A stretch of 64,000 bases of DNA from Nectonema munidae. Lineage: Eukaryota > Nematomorpha > Nectonematoida > Nectonematidae. Below, piece after piece: positions 25,838 through 46,659 of this stretch; positions within the stretch are counted from its first letter, which is position 1, and each line of letters starts with the position of its first letter. Under the pieces are notes generated by a model that saw only the letters and a list, made by a program, of their open reading frames with translations, was not told the DNA's origin and did no database searches. Both the position numbers and the translations under genes were made by a program. The DNA lies in NCBI GenBank assembly GCA_030549495.1, contig JAUIRK010000915.1, positions 124,001-188,000 of the forward strand. The letters run 5' to 3'.

Positions 25838-26590
25838 CGATTTTATCAGTACTTTCCAAAATTAAAAAAAATATCACAATTAAAAGTTAAAAAAACTTAA
25901 TAAAATGATGATTAATTTGAAAAAAATTATTTAAAACAAATCATAAAATTTAATTGTCACTGTGATTATCACCCTGAGTAAAACCCCATTTTTGTTCGCA
26001 TTCAGAAAACGTTCCAAAAATAAATTTTAATCAGTTTGGTAAAAATTATTTGACAGCTTTTTGTAAAATATGTTCAAAAATATATTTTGAATAAGTTCGG
26101 CATATATTTGCATCTTTTTTCAAGTTTTTTCATTAGCTCGATAAAAGCATTTGTTACTTCACTCTTAATAAAATTTTTGAAACAATAAAGTTTAGGTGTA
26201 AATTAGGATGTACCACGCCATAAGGGTTAAAAATGAAGTTTTGAATTTATATGCGCACACATGCTCAGTCGAATCTCCCATATAAAATAAGCATTTAGGC
26301 CAAATTTGACCACTTTTTAACATCCAAAAGTCACCCCTCAAGGAAGGGACATTTTACTCAATTTATATCATTTTTTAATATTGGTCCAGAAATTGCTCGG
26401 TGTCGTTTTTTTTCGTTTGCTGCTGTTCGGTTATGTTTTGACATGATTTTTTACGTTATGTTGTCTGGTACCACGAACTAATATGAGTATAATAGAATAG
26501 CAGGCTGAAAATTTTCATTATATATATCTTATTTTTTCAGGAATTTTTAATTGTTTTATTTTGATTTAAACGAGCAAGTCAAGCTACTCT
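21960..26590. other. gene-poor spacer
   Basis: AT-rich DNA between the end of SNAP-25 and a transposon remnant. It holds an (AT)n tract at 23423-23438, an (ATT)n tract at 25807-25837 and a MITE fragment at 24234-24300. The open frames here are short and low in complexity. Confidence 0.5.
24234..24300. repeat. fragment of a TTAA-type MITE
   Basis: About 60 bases align with the centre of the copy at 56460-56596. Shared words include CCATTCAAT.GAAGAA, TTCCAT.ACTGGA and GATAGAGAAGTC. The terminal CCC...GGG and TTAA are missing here. Confidence 0.5.
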
Positions 26591-26597
26591 GGCCCAG

Positions 26598-28615
26598 TAT
26601 GACATCAACAAGAGGTCGGGAAACTATTTTTCTTGTTGGCTTTCCTCGTGAAACTGAATTGGAAGATTGTAAACAACTCGTAACCCAACAAGTGTGTTAG
26701 AAAGGTTGTCTTATTGTATCAAGAAATTAAAAAAAACAATAAGTGAATCATGTGGCAGTGGAAGTTATCAAAATATGGGATATTGCAAGCCTGCCTACAT
26801 CCCATAAACCCTGTGTTATCAAGAAAACTCATTGCATTTATGAAAGACATGAAAAATTGAAGAAGAATAGGAAACGTCAAACAAGCATACAAATCAAGAA
26901 GATAGATGTGTTCTGCGTAGAATATTAAATAGACTATTTGACATTGCACATTCACAATTTGCCTCCTTAATTCAAAATAAAGTAGATTTGACTTTTCTTG
27001 AAGATCAAAAAGGACTAAGAAAAATGTTTATTGGAAAAGAAAACGAAGATTTCTCGAAAAAAAAACAAAAAAGAGCAAGGAGGAATGAATATTATAAGAA
27101 ATGTGCTCAAAATAGTGAAAGAATGATGAAAAACGCTGCAGTTGAAATGCAAGGTGATTCTCCTTCATCATCTTTCGACAGTGGAGATGATGTCTTTGTG
27201 CCTGTTTGCGCTTCTTCAACTTCGAGTTGCGCGCCTTCTTTGGCAAAGATCAAAAGTATTGAAGACCCAAAAAGGGTAATTGAAAGTACCGATTTCATAG
27301 AAGCCATAGATAGAACTGGAACATCCGTGAAGAAAGCCATGCATCTGGTAGCTCCTGCAGGGATTGACGTGGATAAAATGACCCGGTCAAGAACCAAAGT
27401 GCGCTTCGCAATTGCTCAAGAAATTAAAGATGCATTGATCCCTAATACTCCATTAATAGTACATTTCGATGGGAAATTGCTTCCAGATGTCACATGGAAC
27501 TGGTGAAGCCATTGGTAAAAAGTTCTGAAAGTATTAGATGATTGGCCAGCTTGTTCACGTTCGGTTACGGGATTATGTTTTGACACAACTGCAAGTAATA
27601 CAGGAAACCGAAAAGGAGCATGTTCAATTATTCAGAATAGAATTGATCTCCGGTTGCTTTTTTTGCTTGCACGTATCATATTCATGAACTAATGATTGGA
27701 GCAGTGTTTGATGTTTTCTTTCTTTCCAGGGGTCCAGATATTGCTATTTTCACTAGATTCAAAGCAAAATGGTCTGATATTCCAACGAGTTCTTTTCAAA
27801 AATGTGAACCCAATGATATTACTCCTGATCTTCTTGACGAATGGGTTCTCTTAAAAAGAGAAGAGATTATTGTATTTTTGGAAGAAGTAGCAAAGCAATA
27901 GGTCCGAGATTATCGCGAATTCCTGGAATTATGCTTAATTTTTATGGGCAAGCCACTGGTCCGAAAATTTAGATCTCCTGGGGCGTACCATAGAGCTCGT
28001 TGGATGGCAAAATGCATATATTGCTTCAAAAAATATTTTTTTAGGAGTAAATTTAAAATGCCAATTTTCATTGTCACCATCTATGTTAACGCCTGGTTTA
28101 CTTTTTCACACGCAGCAAATGCTCCAGTCAATGATCATAAACTTTGTGCCTTTTGGGTAAATTAAAAAGACATCTCTGGTACCTCAGTGAAGATTTAGCC
28201 CAGTTAGCATTTTTTTCTAACCAAATCTAGAAGAAAAAGAAATGATGCTTAACAATCTACAAAATAAAAAACCTTTCAAGAGAGACCTTAGACGTTTTGA
28301 GTGGAAGAGATTTTCTTTCAAGAACTTGCGAATTGAAGATTTTGTGACCAAACGATCACAAAATTTTTTCAAGCTTTAAAACTCCCTATTCATATATCGA
28401 AAGATCTTACAGGAACTGTTGGTAGTCTAAAAGTTGTAAACGACACAGCTGAAAGAGAACCATATATGCTTTGTTAACATAAAGTTTTGCAGCTTTATCA
28501 ACTGATTTTCACTCAATTCTCACCACGAAAGAAGAGGACAAGGAATTTCTTTTCCAAGTAGTAGGGTACCACAGAAATTCAGTTGGTCATCCAAATAAAA
28601 GCACCTATACTTAAT
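26598..28615 (+). pseudogene. decayed transposase of an unnamed family
   Basis: A run of plus-strand pieces forms one protein-like unit of roughly 600 residues, interrupted by frameshifts and stops. In order: MTSTRGRETIFLVGFPRETE (26598); IKIWDIASLPTSHKP (26770); LNRLFDIAHSQFASLIQNK (26930); an open stretch 26988-27506 ending LIVHFDGKLLPD; FDTTASNTGNRKGAC (27575-27620); HELMIGAVFDVFF (27685) and RGPDIAIFTRFKAKW; SPGAYHRARWMAKCIYCFK (27975); VNDTAERG (28440); FLFQVVGYHRNSVGHPNKST (28545). I recall the arrangement FDTTxSNTG, HHARWMAKxxY and VNDTAER from uncharacterised multi-copy proteins of arthropods and cnidarians. The D...D...E spacing and the C-terminal box suggest a hAT-like RNase H fold, but that is inference. 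No termini were found. Confidence 0.6.
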
Positions 28616-29749
28616 TTCAATTTTTTATTGAATAAATAGAGACTTTTTTCATTCTTACTAGTGTTTGCGTTATGATATCTTAAATAAGACCCATATGTCT
28701 TGAAATCTTTTTTTCCTTTAAAAAAGAATTTTTTGAGATTTTCAACCTCTTTGAGGGATGGGTAAATATTTGCTTAGAAACATAAAATTTCACACAGATT
28801 ATTTTTTTTCTATAGGAGACACTATTTCACTAATGTACGTTATAAAAATAAAGCTTTTACTTTTTTGGTACACTGTAAATGTATATATATTTTTAAATTA
28901 TAACATCTGTCTGTCATACATAACGCACCAATCATATTCAAGGAAATAAACCAACTCATTACGCTACAAAAAATAAGTAGGCTAAAATGCGAAGAGAGTG
29001 AGAAGGTATCGCAAATAGAAATGCTATGTATGCATAAAGAAGTTAAGCGTGCGAATGAGAATGTTGAGAAGAGCCGTCTTCGTTTCTAGGCAAAAAAGAC
29101 TCAACTTCAAATCGAGATGAGAAAACCGGCTAGTTTTATATAACTAAATACTTCTACAAATCCTTTTTAAATGCATAGTGGTTTAGAACTCAAAGACAAA
29201 TGAGTTTTACTTATACATATTGTTTAAGGCGATTTAACAAAAACTTGTATGAAAATGAACAATAAAACAAAATTATAATCATATTGGTCTCCTTACCCTA
29301 TTTCCATATTCATAAGATACAATTTTACCGTTGGAATTATTTTTTAAAATATTGTTAATGTTTTGGCATCAACCTTTGATATAAGTTACGGATTACTCGC
29401 TAAGATATTTGTTTTCAAAGGACATATTAATTCTGAAAAACTTACTAAACTTTTCGAAATTAATTTGGTTTTCAAAAAAGTCATTTTTGTCTCTTTTAAC
29501 CACCAATGTTAGTTGACTTTTATATAGATCAGAAATCATGAAGATGAAAAACACGAAAAATTTCCCCCTATTTCATGCATTTTTTATTATAACTCTAAAA
29601 ATCCTGAATACGTTTTTTTTCTTTTAAAGCAAATTTTTGAGCCTAAGAGTACATTTTCTCAGTTCCAAAGACAAATTTTTTAATCCATTTTTTTCTGGCC
29701 TAACCAAAAAATGATTTCATTGTGTGTACATTACATTTAATATAATTAA

Positions 29750-29881
29750 CCCATTTAAGGCCAAGCAAAGCAGACGATATCTAAAAAAAAACGCAGACGA
29801 TTTATATTCAAAGTCATTGAAAAAAGCAGACGAAGATGAAATTACTTATGTTCCAAAATAGGAACATTGGCCGTAAATGGG
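29750..29881. repeat. TTAA-flanked MITE, copy 5
   Basis: CCCATTTAAGGCCAA at the left and, from the other strand, CCCATTTACGGCCAA at the right agree at 14 of 15 positions. TTAA flanks both ends (29746-29749 and 29882-29885). The motif GCAGACGA occurs three times inside. Confidence 0.8.
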
Positions 29882-32800
29882 TTAATCTAAATGAGATTAT
29901 GTTTCATAGTAACTAGTGTTTATTATTGAATAATTCCAAGGTATTTGTCAAAAGAAAGCTAAAAAGATATTTATCTTGAAGAAAGTTAACAACATGCAGG
30001 CGTAATATTTATTTCTCATCCATTTAAAATTTGGGACAACTTTGTCGGAAACAGACTTCTAAATTTTGAAAATTTCTTAACAAACCTTCAAATCTCAAAG
30101 TAGGACTTCTGAAACAAATTTAAAGAAAATGTTGCTAAGAAGGCATGAATAAAAATCGAGAGGGAATAAGGTCTTCTTCAGATAGACACAAGCAGAGTAG
30201 GAATCAACGAACAGACAAGGGGAAGGAAGAATATAATATTACCACGATATTTTAATACTATAAACATTATTAGCTTTGGTATATCTGAAAGAAAGTACAA
30301 GATATATTTCATTTAAAAGTGTCCCAATTCCTACATCAGAATTTGGCCACATAGTCAGCAATCTATTTGGAAGATGTTTGAACTACAATCAAGAAAATTT
30401 CTAATTATAACTCTTTTCTTTCTACTTGCAACAAAAATTGCTTTGCTTGTAGACAACTCCACTAATTCCCATGCATCCTCTCCTATATTCATTTTTTTTT
30501 AACAATGATTATTATTATTAATGACTTTTTATCATACGCTATCCTTGCTTGTGTCCTACTTGCGGCCTTTTTGCTTTTGGACCAGCAAAAAAATCAATAC
30601 TTTGTTCATATTTTGATATTTGGATGCTAACTCTCCTCTTAAATCCTCAATTTACCATTATTTCCTTCATTTAAATACCTATGTAATTACAAATTATCAT
30701 CATTTTTTGACATAACCAGATTATCTTTACTTTTTCTTGTAAAGTGTCTTCAAATAAACTGTTTTCTCTCGCTCTCTCAAAAGTTGTGCTATTTTTTCAT
30801 TTTCTTATAAAAAGTGCAATGTATTTAAAAAGTAAGGCGTTTCAGAAGGTGGTGAAGAAACTTGCTTGTAATTCAATTTTTGGGCACGACTCTATTGAAA
30901 TATACGCGCAAAATACTTTAAAAATTGAGCGCATTCATGACTATATTAATATGAATCTCGTCAATTTGATATATGAATTTTACTCAGCACAATTTTAAGG
31001 TTTATTGCTGATCGAGTAAACATGCAGGATATCATGATCATTTTTTAGATCTCGGAGCAACCCCTTAAAAGGGCTGGTTAAGCCAATGATGATTGTTATA
31101 CAGTAACTAGAATTGGAATTACGCCTCGCAATTAGTATAACGGTAAAGAAAATTTCATTTTTCTTTCACCGCTATTTTAACGTAGTTTCATGCTTTTTTA
31201 AGTTTACACTAAATAAAATTATTTTTGTGGATTTGATTCAGAAATGTTATTATCGGAGCACCAATTAGAAAAACAACACTTTTTAAAAAATACTAAAAAA
31301 AACTCTCTTAAAAATTGGCTTGGAGCAGTAGGGATTTTTTTAGATCTTTACGAATAAACACTTTTAGAGTATTTATGCCGAAGAACACCTTTAGGTACAT
31401 TCGCCTATCGATTTCACTGAGTTATATTCGTTTTTATTTCATTATTCCTTGAAGAATTTCAAGTACTTTCATTGTTTGGTGCACAGCAAGAATGCAATCT
31501 TCAAGGAATCCTGAAATCACAACTCAGAAACGAACAGCATTTAATCCTAGATGTCTATATCGTTTATACGATGTAGTGAAAACTGATAGGCTTACAAGCT
31601 GAGAAGCCGAACGAGAATTTTCTTCACCAGGATATTTTATAACAGAGATTCAATCCACTCTTTCTCCTGCCTCCTTATATCTCCTTAAATGCCACACTAA
31701 GCAAAAGGTGAAGTTTGATGATATATTCATAGTTTCAGAAGATCTAATAGCTTTAAAAAGTTTTGCCTTCTATCTGATTTTTTGATAAAAATGAAAAATT
31801 AAAGCGAACAAGATTTTGTTTCAAAGATATCATTTTTTAATGAGAATATTCCTTTTTTTGATACACAAAATAAGGCAAAAACACTTTCATAAGGGCAAAG
31901 GATATCATTTTAAGGTTTAGTATAGACATGTGATTTTTAAACTTAATTAACTACAGATTTACAATTTACCCGTAAAAACGTTGACAAAGGATTCAACTGT
32001 AGTAAATTTGGCATCAAATAAATATAAATAATAATTTGGCATAAATTTGGGTTTTTAAAATATACGCTTACCAAAAGAGATAATATCATAGCGTCGAAAT
32101 GTATATACACTTTAAAATAAATACTTACTTACTGTATCAGAAGTGCGGGTATCAATTTATCTTAGAAACGAAGATGCAATGATATCTTCACAGTCTTCTG
32201 CACTAACTATTTACGAAGGAAATTCGTTAAAATAAAAAGCTTGAATAAAATTTATCATCATATCCACAATGTCTTAAAGTTTTATTAATACTTTCTTTCT
32301 GCAAGCCATTCCTTCTTTATCAATGGTAATAAATATTTTTCGCTCTTCGTTTAGTCTTTCTCCTTTAAAAATGTTTACTTTATATATCTTTGCTGTTATT
32401 CTTCTTTTCCCATATTTTGAACTTGCATCCTAACTAAAAATCTACTAAATTTTTGTAGCATTGGACACAATTCAAGACTAAATTTCTTCTCTAAAAAGTG
32501 CTTTTTTAAAACTTTTAAAGTTATGCATGCATGCGCCCTTATGATGAAACTTCTTTTTAATAAAAACCAATTGTGTGTAATACTCATATTATCATCCCTC
32601 AAGAAAGTTGGCAAATGTCCACAATTTTTCAATCCTTTTACTTGACTTTTCTTTAACATATGTGAGTCCGTTAATTAATAAGATTTTATTTTTGTTTTAG
32701 TGATCTCCCACAATGAATCCATTTCTTTGCGAAATCCAAATGTCGATAATGACGTAATTTTATCTTATTACGACGTATAGCTTTGCTTTTATTTAATTCA

Positions 32801-35537
32801 GCATTTTTTTTACCATTTAACACAACGAATATTTTTAACATGCTTTTTATTATTTAGCTTCCAGTATATGCAAATTCTTCGTATTGGAATGGGAATTTAT
32901 TAGTCAACTTTCACTTAGAGATCTTTGGTTCACAACTTTTTTTAGCTTCGGATAATTAGAGACTTTTATTTTTCTGAAAAAAACTGTGCCCCTATGTGCC
33001 ATTCCATTTTTTATTTTTCGCTACGCAACTTTTTAGGGTGATATACCTTACTTATAAAATAGAATTTTATAGAATAGCATTTATTTCAAAATGAAGATAC
33101 TGCGAGCTATTTATTTTTCAAAAAAATAATGTTCACTTTGATATATAAATAAAATTTTATTTCGAGATCACCACATTCACATATGTTCTATACTCTTTTT
33201 TTCTTTAGTCAAAATTTATTAAGTGATTCTTTGAATTCCTAAATGAAACATTTGCCTCCCCCATTTCTCCAAGAACTTGTTTGAAACAATTTTAGAGATA
33301 TTAAGTTTTGAGTGTAGATGTAATATTTTAATATAACTTAAAACCTACCCAATTGGCGTTAAATGAAATCGTGTTAATCCGAGTGTGTCTATGCCAGAAG
33401 TTTGGTATGCCGGGAAAGCTCTTTTTGATTCACTAAGATAAATATACAAACACATGTAATTAGTTCGACTCAAATATTTTACAAATATTGATACTACATG
33501 ATCATTGGTTGGTTCAAAATATTTCCACTAAAATTGCTTTTCCTTTCTTCAAATTTCATTTTTTTTGCAGTTGATTGAGTGTTTTGAGAGTATAATTAAT
33601 TTTATTCTGGTATTTGAATATCTTTTTTCATGGTTACATTTTCTTACAGAAATTTCAACGAATTTACCTTAAATACAAGAATTTCGAACAATATACTCAT
33701 GTGTAAAATTAATTTTGCTACTGATACTGAGTTTTAATTGGGGGGTGGGAAGAAAAGACATTGTCGATTCAGTGAAATCGATATTTTGCGAAAATGATAT
33801 GTAATTAGAGAGAAGAGAGACGTTTCACAGCGTTGACCTTTTGTACTGAGGTGCGTATACCATATTTCATATAATATTCTCATTAGAAGCGATTTCGAAG
33901 TGTCCACTACAGGAGTCAAGGCATAAATAATGGATATAGAAATGGCGTGTGTCCTTTCTTCTTATTATCTTTGCTTTATTTTTTACTTACTATAAAAAGG
34001 TTATGCATACAAAATGAGTGAGGCATTATTTAGTAATCGTTTTATAAGCACTTTCAGCTCCATTAATATTGTATGTGTTTTTTGGATTGAAAGATGAGGT
34101 GTAAATCCACGCTCTGGAAGCGTGTCAAATCACGCGTTACCTACTAATTTATGTGCTGACAAAGTCATCATCACCTTCATGTCAATCATTTTCTTCTTAT
34201 TGTGATTGACACATCGTCCTTAATCATACTACTGCCGTAATTTAATGACCTAAAATTTTTCAATGTTCAAGCTGGGACCACGGAGCAAAACAAGTTAATA
34301 CCCCTGAGTATACATCATTTAAAAAAATATAATTCTTGAAAACAGAATTTAAGACTTTTTTAATAGTATAAAACTTCTTCAGTATTGCCACCTCTCATTC
34401 AAGCATAATATTGATTAAGATGCAAATGTCATCTTTAGGATTTATATGTAAGCAAAAGTCTTAACAAATTTTGATAAATTCTTCAGTTTTGAGATCAGAG
34501 AATCCTTCAATTTTCTTCAGGAAAAAAATAGAAACAGGATAATTTTACAATTAGCGAACATATTGTGTTCACCAGTTGAAGAAAGAAATTTAAAAAGTAC
34601 TGTTCATATTTTTGATACGCTTCATGAGGAAACTAAATCTTAATTATCGGCTGTGAATTTTTAACGAAATAATCCGAAATAGGGCAAAATAAACCCACAT
34701 CTTCTCCTAACTTTCTGGAATCTTAATTTTTTGAAAATATTGCTATGTATTTTAATGTTGTTATCAAAGTTAGAATTAAAAAGTTCTTCTTTTTCATTTA
34801 TTGCACGTTCAAAAAACTAAAATACGAAATTCCGTCAAAACATTTCCAAATCCCAATTATTTCAGACAAATTAAAAATATTAAGAATATGCATTTCAATG
34901 CTTTCAACTATTCAGATTTTCATAAAAAAAATGTTTTTAACATCAAAATATACATCACATTATACTTCAATTATTATTCAAAAAAAATATATTTCCGAAA
35001 GCTTTGAGAAGATTTCTTTTATTTCGGTTTACAAGTCACGCGTTAATGCTACCTTATGTACCCAAATTTGCATTCTCCATTTGTAAAGTGTGCTATGAGG
35101 CGCTCAAAACCTGATTAAATATTTTCTGTCTTATGTTGATACGCAATTTATTTTAAGTTAAAGAGAGAGGGAGGGTAAAGATAACTTTACGTTCTTCTTT
35201 ATCGAGGAAGCGCACAGCTGCGCCCTTTGTATCAATATATGAGCGAAAGAGATAACCTTGTGGTTTTCATCCCATATGAGTATTATGGGCAGAAGAGTTG
35301 GAAGTTGGAAGAGGCATGATCTCTTCATCTTTATGCTTGCTTCTTTTTTCATTTCTCTTATTATCTTCTTTTATGAAATCAAAGTGTGAATTAGTCGTAT
35401 ATTTTTACTAATAATGTGTTGAAGTATATAAATTATATTAATTTTTTTACATTTATAAGCACATATGTTGAATCTATGAATCTATTGTTTCAAAATATTT
35501 TTTAAGTATAAGGGAGAGGCGATTAAATTAACTTTAA

Positions 35538-35713
35538 CCCATTTAGAGCAATGTTCCTAAAGGAAACACAAACGAACCCCAACTTTTAATGCAATTAAAT
35601 AGAAATTACTTAAGTCGTCTTCTTTTTGGGCTTTTCTTCCTTTTCTTCTAAAAAAAAAGAATTTTTGTTTCATCAAATATCTTCTTCGTTTTTTGAATTT
35701 GGCGCATTAAAGG
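35538..35713. repeat. probable TTAA-type MITE, copy 6
   Basis: The left end CCCATTTAGAGCAATGTTCC is preceded by TTAA. The proposed right end, CGCATTAAAGG, is followed by TTGA, a one-base change from TTAA. The inverted match is weak, so the right border is uncertain. Confidence 0.4.
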
Positions 35714-36610
35714 TTGAGTTCGTCACTCATAAAGTATATCAAAAGGTATTGAATTTAAAAGGAAGTTTAGAACACAAGTAGTAAAGCAATTATTATATAA
35801 AAAGGCAAAACACACATGTATTACCGAATAATATTTAAAAATGAATTTTTTGAGACTTAAAGTAAACATTCCAAATACATGGTTTCACGTATTTTGAGCT
35901 AAATAACAGACTATTTCTTGTTTCTTAAAATTTCTTTATAATAAAAAAATGGATCGTTTTTTGTTTTTTTTTCGTTTCGAAGTATAAACTCCTTTAAACA
36001 TTCTCTTTACATCTCATTTTCACTATTTTATCATTTATACATATTTGCTTTGAAAAAGGAGTTTATACTGCGAAACTAGTTAGCAATATCATTAATAAAG
36101 TGTTCCGGTTTTTCTTTTTTATATATATTATAAACTTTTTTAACCTTATCTTACAATGGGCATAAAAATTGAGTTTGGATTATTTAATAAAATTTATTTG
36201 AACTAATAATAATAATTAAAGAAATCAATTAAATTTTAAATTTTTGTTAAATTAACAAAAATTAAAAATTAAATTTTTGTTTACACAGCAAATGCAAAAA
36301 ATGTTTAATTTTTGTTTCAAATGTTTATATACGCCTTCTTTGAGACGAAGATATTTCAAATAAAAGCTCCATTTGTGCAAATTGAACATTTTCTAAAAAT
36401 TTTTTTATCAAAATCAAGATTCAAAAAATAGGTATGTGGAAAATTTTGTAGACAAGTCCTCCTCACTTTTTTGGTTGAAGGGGACATACTATATTTTGTT
36501 TCCTCCACTTTTTGGGATTTCTTTCCCCTAAAGAAATTTCAAATAAATTTTTTATTTATTTGGAAATATACTTATTATAATTGTGCATACAAGTTTATAT
36601 TGGATATAAC

Positions 36611-36855
36611 TAAAAATTGTAAGTTCTCTTGTATTTTCATCACTTTCACACTATGTGTACATAAGTAGATAATGATCGTGAAAGCTTAGTCTTGACGATT
36701 AGTTGGTTGATGCTCACGCACAGCCACTGGACGTCAGTTCAAGCCTCAAAGTTTGAATTCCAAAGTGGAACTGATGAGACTTCAATAGCCGAAACCGGTC
36801 TTTTACATAGTGTACACTTAGTGATGATGATCAAAATACGAACTTACAATTTTTA
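36611..36855 (+). mobile_element. SINE-like element with inverted ends and a hammerhead
   Basis: A 245-bp unit bounded by a perfect 15-bp inverted repeat (AAAAATTGTAAGTTC at 36612-36626, complement at 36840-36854). The inverted match continues imperfectly inwards through GTATTTT.ATCA and GTGTACA. Inside, TTAGTTGGTTGATGC (about 36701) resembles a Pol III A box and CAGTTCAAGCC (about 36735) a B box, about 30 nt apart. A hammerhead ribozyme core follows at 36765-36806. tRNA-related SINEs with a hammerhead are known from schistosomes (the Smα family), and Penelope-like elements and animal retrozymes also carry type I hammerheads. This unit could be a truncated member of any of these. It has no coding capacity. 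Confidence 0.55.
36765..36806 (+). ncRNA. type I hammerhead ribozyme motif
   Basis: The conserved core is present in order. Stem I strand GTGGAA (36765-36770) is followed by CTGATGA (36771-36777). Stem II is GACT...AGCC (36778-36781 and 36787-36790) around loop TCAAT, with three pairs and one A-C mismatch. GAAA (36791-36794) comes next. Stem III is ACC/GGT with no loop, followed by the cleavage-site C at 36800. TTTTAC (36801-36806) closes stem I as six pairs, two of them G-U. Stem I is the open one, so it is type I. The very short stem III is typical of hammerheads in Penelope-like elements and retrozymes, which often act as dimers. Cleavage would fall after 36800. The mismatch may have weakened this copy. 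Confidence 0.65.
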
Positions 36856-37262
36856 TTTGGAAAGTAAACATGAAATCGACCTTATTTTTATTTTTCTATA
36901 TTTTTAGATAAAATAACAGTTTTGTTAAATTTATAAATTTTAAACTTTCAATTCAAATAAAAAGTTTAGCATTTTTCGAATAGAAAATAATTTTTGAGGA
37001 AAAGAGTGAATGAGGTAGCGTGTATAAGCTAGAAAATTCTTTAAAAAATCATGAAAATGATTTATCCAGCTCACATTTTCAAGACAAACGCAAAGCCTTT
37101 GGTTGCTAGTATATATTATATTAAATTAGATCCTATGTAACACGGATGGTGGGGCCAAGGAACTAACCTTCGTTATAAATGCTACGCGATATAAACGTTT
37201 TACTGGAACACACATTATAATCTCGGCCCTCATATTTAACCATGGTGTGTTTTATCCAGAAG

Positions 37263-37718
37263 CGGGTGAATTCACCAACAACAATTTACCGATATACACA
37301 ATTTATCAAATACACATTTCACCAAAATGCAAGTAAACCTTCCACTATTATGCCCAAAAAGTTAGAGATAGTTTTGTTTTTTTGTTTTGTTAAAAAAAGT
37401 GTACAATTTTTTATTTATTAAAATTAAAAACTAGGATTATGGGCTACTGCTTTCAATTAATCAATAATTTAATTATAATAATTAGATTATTGATCATTTG
37501 GAAGATTATATGAAGATAAAATTAATTAAATAATAATATATTTCTATTATATACTTTGCTATATTGTTATTTTAGCGCCAAAAAGTTCCGCGTCCAACGG
37601 AACTGCGTCAAAATGGATAACGCCTAACATGTCTCTAATCTGTAGTGTTTTGGTGAAATGTGTATTCCATAAATTAGTTGTGTTGGTAAATTGTTTTTGG
37701 CGAATTCACCTACACCCG
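37263..37718. repeat. MITE with long terminal inverted repeats
   Basis: The left arm (CGGGTGAATTCACCAACAAC, then AATTTACC and ATACACATTTCACCAAAA) recurs in inverted orientation at the right end. There the other strand reads CGGGTGTAGGTGAATTCGCC, AATTTACCAACA and ATACACATTTCACCAAAA. The arms are about 65 bp with scattered differences and the AT-rich interior is about 330 bp. I did not find a clear target duplication and leave the superfamily open. It lies 0.9 kb upstream of the first mapped aquaporin exon. Confidence 0.65.
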
Positions 37719-38621
37719 ATATATCTCACTACATGTACTGCTTAGTTAATTTACCAGTTGTCTAGTTAATTCGTTAGTGAGTAATTTAGTTGATTTTGTT
37801 AGTGAGCTAATTAGTCACCTTGTTTTTCTTGTTAGAAAGTGTTAGAGTTATTGTTGAAGTTTCCAATTAAATTTTTCAGATATATATATATAGTCACTCT
37901 TTTGTCATGTAGCAATCCTCATCTTATGATTTGTTGCTCTTATCAATTTCCAGATTTTTCACAACTCTTTTGTCATGTCGTTATAATGTAAATAAAATTA
38001 ACAATTTCACATTTAAAAAAGTAAGTTTTATATAATAAAATAAATAAATGAATAAATGAAAATTGATCTATAAAAATAATCCTAAACTAAAATGTATTCT
38101 TATTCAATTAAATTTGAACAAAAATGTTCTAAGACAAAATTGAAAAATCTATCTACCTAATTCATAAAAGTTTTTTATGAATCTTTTGTACTATTATTAT
38201 TATCACTCTTTTAAGATTTGCTATCCTTTTCATTCATTTGTCATCTCAATCTTTTAATTTGTCAGTTTTTTGAACGGCTCCCGTATTATCCAGTTTTCGA
38301 AGCTTTCTAGTGTTATTAGAACTTTTGAGGGTAAAAAGTTTCTGAAGGAATTCATAAAGTTGTCATTTGTTTAAAAAAATTTGAAAATAAAAATTTTGTT
38401 TATTTTTTATATTGAAAAAGTGTAATATTTTTAATAATTTTGCATTTATTAAATCCTCCATTTTGAGCCTCTTTCCAAAAATTATAGGAATTATATTAAT
38501 TAATCTGAAGTTTTGTAGGAACTATTATAAAAATATGTTTTACGCCAATTCTCCATTTATCAGTAAATGCTAGAAAATGACATTTGTATGAGGAGGCAAA
38601 CATGAAAAATGAACTGTTTAG

Positions 38622-46349
<7,728 letters not shown>

Positions 46350-46652
46350 AACTGCTTTTAAAATTACACTTCACTTTCTTATTATTTGTGCAGTTAGAAA
46401 GTTTGAGTTTAAATTTTAAATTGTTTCCTGCTAAATTTTGCTTAAACTTCCAATAATCATCGTTTTTTAAAATTTGATAAGATAGAGTTAAGGTAAGATT
46501 ATTTTAATTGATTTTTATAATATTATTTGCTATATTTAAGTTGTTTCAAACGTAGTTAATTGATAGTTAAATAATTATTTGGCTTATTAAACCATGCGAT
46601 GTTGTTAAATTGAAGGCTTTAGCAATTTGAATAACATTTAACATATTTAGCC

Positions 46653-46658
46653 AATAAA
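46653..46658 (+). promoter_or_regulatory. candidate poly(A) signal of the aquaporin gene
   Basis: AATAAA about 300 nt after the aquaporin stop codon. The region is so AT-rich that this may be chance. Confidence 0.3.
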
Positions 46659-46659
46659 A

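Larger units (their letters stand above)
28620..36600. other. gene-poor spacer
   Basis: AT-rich DNA with two TTAA-type MITEs (29750 and 35538) and no convincing exon. The longest frames, 30744-30998 (+), 32396-32659 (-) and 34745-35086 (+), are low in complexity and show no domain I recognise. Very small exons cannot be excluded by eye. Confidence 0.45.
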
